A DNA stretch of 64,000 nt, taken from positions 1,922,001 through 1,986,000 of the forward strand of contig NZ_CP147913.1 in the NCBI RefSeq assembly GCF_037414475.1, given 5' to 3'. Source of the stretch: Myxococcus stipitatus. Its GTDB lineage: Bacteria; Myxococcota; Myxococcia; Myxococcales; Myxococcaceae. This document shows, piece by piece, positions 53,005-62,792 of the stretch (position 1 is its first letter; each line of letters starts with the position of its first letter). Below the pieces are notes generated by a model. It saw only the letters and a program-made list of their open reading frames with translations, did not search any database and was not told the origin of the DNA. Both the position numbers and the translations under genes were made by a program.

Positions 53005-53279
53005 ATCCGCTCGTGGGAGAAATCCACGGACGGTTTCGACCTGGAGCCGCGTGGGACGGCCGGAAGGTTCGAGCGGCGCGGACGTCTGCGCGAGTCCTCG
53101 CGCGCCTCGGCTTTTCCGACCCTTCACCCCTCACGTCTTCAGTCGCCCGTGGGGGCGAAGGTCGGTCCGTGGGCTCCTCCCGAGCCTGGTGTGCCTTCGC
53201 GCGCACCGTGACAGCCCTTCTTCCACGCGGGAGCCCTGTCGGGCGACCCCGGTCGCCCGCGCTGCGTGGAGGAAGACGG
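53005..53279 (+). promoter_or_regulatory. Long leader between riboswitch and operon
   Basis: A 275-nt leader with no gene. A hairpin of 8-bp potential (GGGCGACC at 53241 with GGTCGCCC to 53258) sits 10 nt before the GGAGGA ribosome site (53268-53273). TCCTCC at 53175-53180 is complementary to that site, so a fold that hides it is possible. This suggests translational control, but no alternative pairing with the B12 box was proven. Confidence 0.4.
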
Positions 53280-54644
53280 ATGCGGGACGACGGAAGGCTG
53301 ACGGTTCGCTACCCCCAGGGGAACGTGCTCCTGCGCAACCTCGCGCGAGACTTCCCCCTCATCACCCACGGACACGGCGTCCATCTCTTCGACGCGCGTG
53401 GCAAGCGCTACCTGGACGCCTCCGCCGGCGCGCTGGTGGCCAGCGTCGGCCACGGCAACCGTGAGGTGGTGGACCGCATCCACGAACAGCTGCTCCGCGT
53501 CGCGTATGTCAATGGCACCCACTTCACCACCGAGGTGACGGAGTTGCTCGCCTCGCGCCTGTGCGCGCTGGCGCCTGAAGACCTCGACCGCGCCGCGTTC
53601 CTCGGCTCGGGCTCCGAGGCCGTGGAGGCCGCGGTGAAGTTCGCCCGGCAGCTCTGGGTCGAGCGCGGACAACCCCAACGCACCAAGGTCCTCGCGCGGG
53701 CGCCCGGCTATCACGGCAACACCCTCTACGCGCTCTCGCTCTCCGGACGCCCGCACTACAAGACGTTCTTCGGTCCGCTGCTGTCGGAGGTCGTCACCAC
53801 TCCCGCGCCCTATCCGTACCGCTCCGGCCTGGAGGACTACGCACGCGACGGCGCTGAGCACTACGCGCGGCTCCTGGAGGAGACGCTCCGCCGGGAGAGC
53901 CCGGATACCATCGCCGCCTTCATCGCCGAGCCCGTCATCGGCTCCTCGGCGGGAGCATCCCCTCCGCCCCCGGGCTACTTCGAGCGCGTGAGCGCGCTGT
54001 GCCGCGAGTACGGCATCCTCACCATCGCCGACGAGGTGATGTGTGGCTGTGGCCGCACCGGGCGCTTCTTCGCCAGCGACCTGTTCCACTTCAAGCCCGA
54101 CCTGCTCGTGCTCGGCAAGGGCATCAGCGGGGGCTATGCCCCCTTGAGCGCGCTGCTCGTGAAGCAGGCGCACGTGGAGGAGATGCGCCTGGGCTCCGGC
54201 GGCTTCATGCACGCGCAGACCTATCTCCAGGCCCCCGCGATGACCGCGGCGGGACTCGCCGTGCTCGACTACTTCGAGCGTCACGACCTCGTCGCCCATG
54301 CCGCGAGCGTTGGGGCGTACTTCCAACGCAAGCTGCGCGAGGTGCTCTCACCGCTGCCCTTCGTCGGCTCGGTGCAGGGCGTGGGGCTGATGGCGGGCGT
54401 GGAGCTCGTGGAGGACACGGAGAGCCGCCGCCCCTTCCCTCGCTCGCGCAAAGTGGTGGAGCGCCTGCTCTCGAAGCTGTTCGAGCGCGGGCTGGTGCTC
54501 TGGTCCAACACCGGCCACGCGGACGGGACTCACGGCGACCTGCTGATGCTGGGGCCGCCGCTCATCATCACCGAGGCCGAGGTGGACGAGCTGGTCGACA
54601 CCCTGGCGCGCGGCATCCGCCATTTCTTCCAGGAGGAGTCATGA
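53280..54644 (+). CDS. Class III aminotransferase (omega-amino acid type), first enzyme of B12-riboswitch operon
   Basis: 454 residues. The PLP-binding core has the Asp in LTIADEVMCG (D251) and the Schiff-base Lys in VLGKGISGGYAPLSA (K280). GSGSEAVEAAVKFAR and GYHGNT bind phosphate. It resembles omega-amino acid:pyruvate and adenosylmethionine-type class III aminotransferases. The ATG at 53280 has GGAGGA 6 nt upstream; a longer open frame into the leader shows no family likeness. The next gene overlaps by 4 nt. It probably removes a terminal or beta amino group, giving a semialdehyde or keto acid for the dehydrogenase. Confidence 0.9.
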   Translation: MRDDGRLTVRYPQGNVLLRNLARDFPLITHGHGVHLFDARGKRYLDASAGALVASVGHGNREVVDRIHEQLLRVAYVNGTHFTTEVTELLASRLCALAPEDLDRAAFLGSGSEAVEAAVKFARQLWVERGQPQRTKVLARAPGYHGNTLYALSLSGRPHYKTFFGPLLSEVVTTPAPYPYRSGLEDYARDGAEHYARLLEETLRRESPDTIAAFIAEPVIGSSAGASPPPPGYFERVSALCREYGILTIADEVMCGCGRTGRFFASDLFHFKPDLLVLGKGISGGYAPLSALLVKQAHVEEMRLGSGGFMHAQTYLQAPAMTAAGLAVLDYFERHDLVAHAASVGAYFQRKLREVLSPLPFVGSVQGVGLMAGVELVEDTESRRPFPRSRKVVERLLSKLFERGLVLWSNTGHADGTHGDLLMLGPPLIITEAEVDELVDTLARGIRHFFQEES

Positions 54645-56199
54645 GCTTTCGCATCACCTATTCGGTGTTGGAGGCGGACCTGTCCACGCTCCATGCCCAG
54701 TTCGACGACGCGCTGCGCGCCGTCCGGGGCCAGCTTGGCGCGCAACTTCCATCGTGGATCGCCGGTGAGGCGTTCCGGAGCGGAGACCTGCTGGAGAGCC
54801 ACAACCCCGCAAGCCCCAGCGAGCTGCTCGCGTCCTTCCACCGCACGCCCATCCCGGAGCTCGACCGCGTGGTGCGCGTGGCGCGAGAGGCTCAACGCGA
54901 CTGGGGAGCGACGCATTGGGAGGAGCGGGTGCGCATCCTCCGCAAGGCCGCGGACCTGATTTCGGAGCGGCGCCTGGAGCTCTCCGCGCGGATGACGCTG
55001 GAGGTGGGCAAGAGCCGGCTGGAGTCCCTGGGCGACGTGGAGGAGTCCGCGGACCTGCTGCGCTACTACGCCCGGCAGCTCGAGGAGGCGGAGGGATTCC
55101 GCAAGCCCATGGCGCGGCTGTCTCCGAACGAGGACACGCTCAGCGTGCTGCGCCCCTATGGCGTGTTCGCGGTCATCTCGCCCTTCAACTTCCCGCTGGC
55201 GCTCGCCGCGGGGATGAGCGCGGGCGCACTGCTCGGAGGCAACGCCGTCATCCTCAAGCCCAGCGAGGAGACCCCGTGGTGCGCGGAGGGGCTCTACCAC
55301 GCGCTCGCGGACGCGGGCCTCCCTCCCGGCGTCTTCCAGGTGGTGCATGGCGAGGGCGAGTCGCTCGGCGCCGCGCTGGTGCGCCATCCCGGCGTGGATG
55401 GCGTGTCGTTCACCGGCAGCAAGGCGGTGGGCATGGCCATCCACCGGACGCTGTCCACGGGCCGGGTGAGGCCGTGCTTCCTGGAGCTGGGTGGGAAGAA
55501 TCCCGCCATCGTCTGCAAGGACGCGGACCTGGAAGCCGCCATCGAGGGCTGCTTCCGCTCCGCCTTCGGCCTGTCCGGCCAGAAGTGCAGCGCGCTGTCC
55601 CGCATCTATGTCCACGAATCGCGGCTGAACGACTTCACCGACGGCCTGGCGCGCAAGGCGCTGGAGGCCCGGGTGGGAGACCCATCACTCGCGTCCGTGT
55701 TCACCGGCCCGGTCATCAACGCCGCGGCCGTCCAACGCTTCGAGCGTGTGATGGACGAGGCGCGCCAGGACGGCGCGGTCATCGCGGGCGGCGAGCGGCT
55801 CTACCTGGAGGGAGCTCTCGCCGAGGGGCACTTCGTCGCGCCCACCGTGGTGGCGCTGTCCCATGGACACCGGCTGATGCGCGAGGAGCTGTTCCTCCCC
55901 TTCGTCGGCGTGACGAGCTTCCGCACGTTGGAGGAGGCGCTGCGGCTGGCCAACGACTGTGACTACGGACTGACGGCCGGCATCTTCAGCCGCGACGCCG
56001 CGGACGTGGAGCGCTTCATGGCCGAGGCCGAGGCGGGCGTCCTCTACGCCAACCGTCGCACGGGCGCGACCACCGGCGCCTGGCCCGGCGTGCAGTCGTT
56101 CTGCGGTTGGAAGTCCAGCGGCGCGTCCGGCAAGGGCGGCTGCGGCCCCTACTACGTCTCCCAATGCATGCGCGAGCAGGCGCAGACACGGATGGCCTC

Positions 56200-56203
<4 letters not shown>
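54641..56203 (+). CDS. Aldehyde dehydrogenase (semialdehyde, P5C/AASA-like)
   Basis: 520 residues. VISPFNFPLALAAG, FTGSKAVG, ELGGKNP with general base E282 and SGQKCSALSRIYV with nucleophile C316 are all in place. The end (YANRRTGATTGAWPGVQSF, GWKSSGASGKGG) resembles the 1-pyrroline-5-carboxylate and aminoadipate semialdehyde dehydrogenase branch. It would oxidise a five- or six-carbon amino acid semialdehyde to the acid with NAD. It overlaps both neighbours by 4 nt, so the three enzymes are made together. Confidence 0.92.
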
Positions 56204-57576
<1,373 letters not shown>

Positions 57577-57594
57577 CATCCCACGAGGTTCCCA

Positions 57595-58503
57595 ATGAAC
57601 AAGCTCTGTTCCATGCGGGAGGCCATCGCCGCGAGCGTGAAGCACGGCAGCTCGCTCGTGATTGATGGCTTCACCCACCTCATCTGCTTCGCGGCGGGCC
57701 ACGAAATCATCCGCCAGGGCATCAAGGACCTGACGGCCATCCGCCTCACCCCGGACCTCGTCTATGACCAGCTCATCGAGGCGGGCGCCGTGCGAAAGCT
57801 CGTCTTCAGCTGGGCCGGAAACCCCGGCGTGGGAAGTCTCCACGCGCTGCGACGGCGCAGCGAGGCGTCCTCCTCCGAGCGCCTGGAGCTGGAGGAGTAC
57901 TCCCACTTCGGTCTGCTCTCCCGGCTGCTGGCGGCGAGCGCGGGCCTGCCGTTCTGGCCGCTGAGCAACTACCAGGGCGGAGACATCGCCCGGGTGAACC
58001 CCTCCATCAAGTCGGTGCGCTGTCCGTACACGGGGAAGGAGCTGGCCACCGTGCCCGCGCTCCATCCGGACGTGGCCATCATCCACTGCCAGCGCGCGGA
58101 CCCGGAAGGCAACGCACAGGTGTGGGGCCTGCTCGGCTCACAGAAGGAGGTGGCCTTCGCCGCGCGCAAGGTGATTGTCGTCGCCGAGGAGATTGTCTCC
58201 ACCGAGCTCATCCGCAAGGACCCCAACCGCACGCTCGTGCCCGGCATCATCGTCAGCCACGTGGTGCACGAGCCCTGGGGCTGCCATCCCAGCTTCGTGC
58301 AGGGCTTCCATGACCGGGACAACGACTTCTACGTGAAGTGGGAGGACATCTCCCGCCAGCCGGAGACCTACCGCGCGTGGCTGGAGGAGTTCGTCTACGG
58401 CGTGAAGGACCGGCAGGGCTACCTGTCGCGGCTGGAGACGGGGCTGCTCGACAAGCTCCGCGCGAAGGCGCGCGTCTGCGCGGGGGTGGACTATGGCTAC
58501 TGA
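57595..58503 (+). CDS. 3-oxoacid/3-oxoadipate CoA-transferase-like subunit A
   Basis: 302 residues of the family I CoA-transferase alpha type, as in glutaconate or 3-oxoadipate CoA-transferase (GctA/CatI-like). The start MNKLCSMREAIAASVKHGSSLVIDGFTHLI and the SWAGNPGVGSLHALRR segment fit that group. It forms a heterodimer with the next gene, which overlaps by 11 nt. It moves CoA from succinyl- or acetyl-CoA to an acid. 18 nt separate it from the second aminotransferase. Confidence 0.87.
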   Translation: MNKLCSMREAIAASVKHGSSLVIDGFTHLICFAAGHEIIRQGIKDLTAIRLTPDLVYDQLIEAGAVRKLVFSWAGNPGVGSLHALRRRSEASSSERLELEEYSHFGLLSRLLAASAGLPFWPLSNYQGGDIARVNPSIKSVRCPYTGKELATVPALHPDVAIIHCQRADPEGNAQVWGLLGSQKEVAFAARKVIVVAEEIVSTELIRKDPNRTLVPGIIVSHVVHEPWGCHPSFVQGFHDRDNDFYVKWEDISRQPETYRAWLEEFVYGVKDRQGYLSRLETGLLDKLRAKARVCAGVDYGY

Positions 58504-59266
58504 GACCTGGGCGAACCCCACCGCCTCCGAGCGCATGGCTCACCGCGCCGCGCGGGAGCTGCGGGATGGCGATGTCACCTTCGTGGGCATCGGGCTGCCC
58601 AACCTCGCGTGCAACCTGGCGCGGGCGACCCACGCGCCGGGCTTGTTCATGATCTACGAGTCCGGCGCCGTGGGGGCCATCCCGGAGCGGCTGCCCGTCT
58701 CCATCGGCGACCCGTCGCTGGTGACGGACTCGCTCTCCGTCGTGGGGCAGGCGGACATCTTCCAGTGCATGCTCCAGCGCGGGCTCATCGAGGTGGGCTT
58801 CCTCGGCGGCGCGCAGGTGGACCGGTGGGGGAACATCAACACCACCGTCATCGGCGACTACGCCCACCCCAAGGTGCGGCTGCCCGGCAGCGGCGGCGCG
58901 TGTGAAATCGCCATCCACGCGCGGCGGCTGCTCATCATCATGCGCATGAGCAAGCGCACCTTCGTGGAGACGTGTGACTTCGTCACGAGCCCCGGCCACC
59001 GGGTGAATGGCAAAAGCCGCGAGGAGCTGGGCATGCCGGGGGGCGGCCCCACGCGCATCATCACCGACCTGGGCGTGCTCGACTTCGACGCCACGGGCGA
59101 AGCGGTGCTCGCCGAGGTGTATCCAGGCGTCACCCCCGAGCAGGTCCAGCAGTCCTGCGGCTGGCCGCTGCGGGTCGCCCCGACGCTGCGCGCGGCCACC
59201 GAGCCCGACGCCTCCGTGCTGCGACTGCTGCGCGAGAAGCTCGACCCCAAGCGCCTCTACCTCTAG
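58493..59266 (+). CDS. 3-oxoacid/3-oxoadipate CoA-transferase-like subunit B
   Basis: 257 residues. The catalytic Glu that forms the gamma-glutamyl-CoA thioester is E56 in [10 protein letters not shown], preceded by [13 protein letters not shown]. The domain continues with [21 protein letters not shown] and ends with the small acyl-pocket part. It pairs with subunit A. The substrate cannot be fixed by sight; 3-oxoadipate is favoured by the thiolase downstream. Confidence 0.88.
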   Translation: MATETWANPTASERMAHRAARELRDGDVTFVGIGLPNLACNLARATHAPGLFMIYESGAVGAIPERLPVSIGDPSLVTDSLSVVGQADIFQCMLQRGLIEVGFLGGAQVDRWGNINTTVIGDYAHPKVRLPGSGGACEIAIHARRLLIIMRMSKRTFVETCDFVTSPGHRVNGKSREELGMPGGGPTRIITDLGVLDFDATGEAVLAEVYPGVTPEQVQQSCGWPLRVAPTLRAATEPDASVLRLLREKLDPKRLYL

Positions 59267-59286
59267 CCGACATCCCCGGAGACTCC

Positions 59287-60489
59287 ATGGCCCAGGCCTT
59301 CATCGTCGACGCGGTCCGCACTCCCATCGGCAGGTTCCGGGGCGCTCTCAAGAGCGTCCGCCCCGACGACCTGGCCGCACACGTCCTGCGCGCCGTCCTC
59401 CAGCGCAACGCCCTGGACGGCTCACGCGTGGACGAGGTGTTCCTCGGCTGCGCCAATCAGGCGGGCGAGGACAACCGCAACGTGGCGCGCATGGCGCTGC
59501 TGCTCGCGGGAGTCCCCACCAGCGTGCCCGGCGTCACCGTCAACCGGCTGTGCGCCAGCGGACTGGAGGCCGTCATCCAGGGCTGCCGCATGATTCAGGT
59601 GGGCGAGGCGGACATCGTGCTCGCGGGGGGAGTCGAGTCCATGACGCGTGCTCCCTGGTCCATGCCCAAACCCGAGGACGGCTTTGCCTCCGGCAAGTGG
59701 GAGGCCTGGGACACCGCGCTGGGCTGGCGCTATCCCAATCCCCGCCTCGCGCACCTGTTCCCGCTGGAGCAGATGGGCGAGACGGCGGAGAACGTCGCAC
59801 ACAAGTGGGGCATCTCCCGCGAGGCGCAGGATGGCTTCGCGCTCGCCTCCCACCGCAAGGCGGTGGCGGCACAGACGACGGGCGCGTTCGCGCAGGAGCT
59901 CGTCGCGCTGGAGGTCCCCCAGCCCAAGGGACCTCCCGTGCGCGTGGAGGCCGATGAAGGCCCCCGCGCGGAGACATCGCTGGAGAAGCTGTCCACCTTG
60001 AAGCCCGCCTTCCGGCCAGACGGAAGCGTGACGGCGGGAAACTCCTCCACCCTCAACGACGGCGCCACCGCGCTGCTGTTGATGAGCGAGAAGGCGCTGC
60101 GCGACACCGGGGCCCGGCCCATGGCCCGCTACGTGAGCAGCGCGAGCGTGGGCGTGGACCCTCGCTACATGGGCGTGGGCCCCGTGCCGGCCACTCGCAA
60201 GGCCCTGGCGCGCGCGGGCTGGAGCCTGGACTCCGTGGACCTGGTGGAGCTCAACGAGGCCTTCGCCGCGCAGGCGCTGGCCTGCCTCCGGGACCTCGAG
60301 CTGCCCATGGAGCGCGTCAACGTCCATGGAGGCGGTATCGCCCTGGGCCACCCGCTGGGCTCCAGCGGCGCCCGCATCCTCACGACCTTGGTGCACGCCA
60401 TGAAGCGGCAGGACGCGAAGCGGGGACTGGCGACCTTGTGTGTCGGCGTGGGCCAGGGGCTCGCGATGACCGTGGAGCGAGACTCATGA
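59287..60489 (+). CDS. Thiolase (acetyl-CoA or 3-oxoadipyl-CoA C-acyltransferase)
   Basis: 400 residues of full thiolase length. The acyl-Cys is C89 ([12 protein letters not shown]), [18 protein letters not shown] holds the catalytic His, and [14 protein letters not shown] the second Cys. The opening [18 protein letters not shown] and [12 protein letters not shown] fit the PcaF/PaaJ-like 3-oxoadipyl-CoA thiolase branch as well as acetoacetyl-CoA thiolase. It would cleave the CoA-activated 3-oxo acid to acetyl-CoA plus a shorter acyl-CoA, succinyl-CoA in the case of 3-oxoadipate. The next gene overlaps by 4 nt. Confidence 0.9.
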   Translation: MAQAFIVDAVRTPIGRFRGALKSVRPDDLAAHVLRAVLQRNALDGSRVDEVFLGCANQAGEDNRNVARMALLLAGVPTSVPGVTVNRLCASGLEAVIQGCRMIQVGEADIVLAGGVESMTRAPWSMPKPEDGFASGKWEAWDTALGWRYPNPRLAHLFPLEQMGETAENVAHKWGISREAQDGFALASHRKAVAAQTTGAFAQELVALEVPQPKGPPVRVEADEGPRAETSLEKLSTLKPAFRPDGSVTAGNSSTLNDGATALLLMSEKALRDTGARPMARYVSSASVGVDPRYMGVGPVPATRKALARAGWSLDSVDLVELNEAFAAQALACLRDLELPMERVNVHGGGIALGHPLGSSGARILTTLVHAMKRQDAKRGLATLCVGVGQGLAMTVERDS

Positions 60490-60815
60490 AGGCCCCCCTC
60501 GTGGAGCGCGCCCTGCACATCTTCCTGGAACCCGCGGCCACGCCGCGCGCGTGGAGCTACCGCGTCACGAATCCCCAGGGTGTCTCCGAGACAGGGGCCC
60601 TGCCCTCGCTCGATGCGCTGGCGGCGGTCCTCCAACGCCATGGCGCCTTGCTCACCGGCATGCCCTGGACGGAGCTCCCCACCTTCGGCGGAGCACCTCC
60701 CTCCCCGACCGATGGCGTCTGGAGTTGGGATGAGCGGCGCCTGCTCGTCGGAGTGAAGCCCGACCTGCTCGAGCTCATCTCCCGAGACGACCCTCGCGAG
60801 CTGGCCTCTCCTTGA
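60486..60815 (+). CDS. Small unknown protein, last gene of the operon
   Basis: 109 residues with no signal, from an ATG overlapping the thiolase stop. [18 protein letters not shown] strand pair and [19 protein letters not shown] end are visible. No family is recognised. It may be an assembly or regulatory factor or simply an unrelated small gene. Confidence 0.6.
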   Translation: MKAPLVERALHIFLEPAATPRAWSYRVTNPQGVSETGALPSLDALAAVLQRHGALLTGMPWTELPTFGGAPPSPTDGVWSWDERRLLVGVKPDLLELISRDDPRELASP

Positions 60816-60970
60816 CGGTGGAGGTGGACCTCTTCGCGGAGGACCTCCTCACCGGAGACCGGCAGCTCGGGACGCGGGGACTCTTCGTGCTCGTCGCGCT
60901 CGATGCCCATGGCAAACCCACACACCTGCCGCCCCTGCCCTCCGCCCAGGCCGCCGCCTCCGGCGGCTGA
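60812..60970 (+). pseudogene. C-terminal relic of an acyl-CoA thioesterase (hotdog)
   Basis: The frame from 60812 reads [19 protein letters not shown] and FVLVALDAHGKPTHLPPLP, the second half of a YciA-type hotdog acyl-CoA thioesterase. The N-terminal half, including the HGG-type active-site region, is absent. After PSAQ the expected basic tail (RRLTHLAERLPQAR) continues in another frame to about 61010, so a frameshift is likely too. The gap to the next gene holds nothing else but a 6-bp inverted repeat GTCTGA/TCAGAC (61139-61156). Confidence 0.6.
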
Positions 60971-61171
60971 CGCACCTGGCCGAGCGCCTGCCCCAGGCCC
61001 GCTTCGTGGACCGGTCAACGTCTCGGGGAGGGCGTGGGCGCCCGCGCGCGGCCTCGTATGAACTGGCCAACGGTTCGCGCCAACGTGCGGACGGGAGCGA
61101 TTGCAAATCGAATAGCTTGGCCGGACGGCAGGGCGTCAGTCTGAATGAAGTCAGACAGAAGGAGCGCACGC

Positions 61172-62584
61172 ATGGAGCCGTCTGTGTTCGGCCGTCCGCA
61201 GATTGCAATCGCTGTCATGGGCCTGTTGCTGATGGACTCTGGAGCCGTGCAGGCCCAGGAGCCACCTCCGCGCGGCGCCACCAGTTACATGCCCGTGGAC
61301 CAGACGGAGCCCTTCGCCCAGGTCATGGCCCGGCTGAAGGCCGAGAAGCCCCAAGTCACCGCGCGCCACCAACAGCTCCTCAACCAGCGCTATGACCTGG
61401 GGAACAAGCCCGCGCCGGGCGTCACCATGACCCGCGGCAAGGCCGTGCAGGAGGGCGTGCGCGTCAAGCTCCCACCCGGTGTCACCTGGGCGAGCCTGGC
61501 CGCCATGACTCCGGAAGTGGTTCGCGAGAAGGGAGTCTTCCCGGGTGGCTTCATGCCGTTGCCGCATCCGAAGCAACCGGAAGGCGGCATGCTCTTCCCC
61601 AAGTTCCACATCGACGAAATCAAACGTCAGGAGGCCCGGGACCTCACGCGGTTCGACCTGGACTTCGACCTGCCTGACCACCTGCTGCCGGAGTTCCCGC
61701 CCGCCATCTTCCTCACCACGCGGCCGGACCTGGGTGACGTGTCCCAGGGCAAGCTGGTCACCATCATGAACCATCAGGACCTGTTCAACGGCCTCCTGAA
61801 TCCCAAGCAGCTGGAAGGTCTGCGGCTGCTCGTCACACCTTTCCCCCAGCAGCAGTTCAACCAGACCTCGGACCGCCGCTCCGAGCTCGCCAGCCGGGGC
61901 GTGACGTGCTTCGACTGTCACGTCAATGGCCACACCAATGGCTCCACCCACCTGGTGGGAGACATCCGTCCGCAGGAGTTCCGCCACCGCATCGAGACGC
62001 CGACCCTGCGCGGGGTGAACATCCAGCGCCTGTTCGGCTCGCAGCGCGCCCTCAAGACGGTGGAGGACTTCACCGAGTTCGAGCAGCGCGCGGCCTACTT
62101 CGATGGCGACCCGGTCATCGCGACGAAGAAGGGCGTCAACATCCTCGAGCGCGGCAGCCAGGTGCACTTCATGGCGGAGTTCCAGGAGCTCATGGACTTC
62201 CCCCCGGCGCCCAAGCTGCGCGTCGTCGACGGGAAGCTGGACCCCAAGAAGGCCACCGAGGCGGAGATGCGCGGACAGAACCTCTTCTTCGGCAAGGCGC
62301 AGTGCTCCGTGTGTCACATCCCGCCGTATTACACAGACAACCTGATGCACAACCTGCAAGCCGAGCGCTTCTACAAGCCGCGGCTGGTGAACGGGATGGT
62401 GATGGGCGCGGATGGCCCCATCAAGACGTTCCCCTTGCGAGGCATCAAGGAGAGCCCGCCCTACCTCCACGACGGGCGCCTCATGACCCTGGACGACACC
62501 GTCGAGTTCTTCAACATCGTGCTGGAGACGAAGCTCAGCGACCAGGAGAAGAAAGACCTGGTCGCCTTCATGCGCGTGCTCTGA
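61172..62584 (+). CDS. Di-heme cytochrome c peroxidase-like protein
   Basis: 470 residues. A signal peptide (PQIAIAVMGLLLMDSGAVQAQ) leads to two haem c sites: CFDCH (C246, C249, H250) and CSVCH (C378, C381, H382). The FPLRGIKESPPYLHDGRL and DTVEFFNIVL segments are typical of the bacterial peroxidase/MauG family. The family's usual length is about 330-450, so an N-terminal extension of around 200 residues before the first haem is notable. It acts in the periplasm. The ATG at 61172 has AAGGAG upstream. Confidence 0.85.
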   Translation: MEPSVFGRPQIAIAVMGLLLMDSGAVQAQEPPPRGATSYMPVDQTEPFAQVMARLKAEKPQVTARHQQLLNQRYDLGNKPAPGVTMTRGKAVQEGVRVKLPPGVTWASLAAMTPEVVREKGVFPGGFMPLPHPKQPEGGMLFPKFHIDEIKRQEARDLTRFDLDFDLPDHLLPEFPPAIFLTTRPDLGDVSQGKLVTIMNHQDLFNGLLNPKQLEGLRLLVTPFPQQQFNQTSDRRSELASRGVTCFDCHVNGHTNGSTHLVGDIRPQEFRHRIETPTLRGVNIQRLFGSQRALKTVEDFTEFEQRAAYFDGDPVIATKKGVNILERGSQVHFMAEFQELMDFPPAPKLRVVDGKLDPKKATEAEMRGQNLFFGKAQCSVCHIPPYYTDNLMHNLQAERFYKPRLVNGMVMGADGPIKTFPLRGIKESPPYLHDGRLMTLDDTVEFFNIVLETKLSDQEKKDLVAFMRVL

Positions 62585-62596
62585 AAGCCCGTCCCC

Positions 62597-62622
62597 AGGG
62601 CGTCCACGTCCCAGGACGCCCT
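62597..62622 (+). terminator. Hairpin after the peroxidase-like gene
   Basis: A 9-bp stem (AGGGCGTCC, 62597-62605, with GGACGCCCT, 62614-62622) starts 13 nt after the stop. A second, shorter inverted repeat CGTGGAA/TTCCACG (62676-62697) lies before the next gene and could be an operator. Confidence 0.5.
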
Positions 62623-62792
62623 CGGGAGGAGTCGCCACCGACCCCTGGGCGCCCCGGGCGCAATCCCTCCATCTTCGTGGAAAATGCAACTTCCACGGAT
62701 TCCTCTTTTCACACAGACCTCCCTCGCTAGAGTGCGCGCCCCCTTGCCGTCGAGAAAGGCCTTGCGCGGTGATTCCGCCAGGGAAACCAGAC

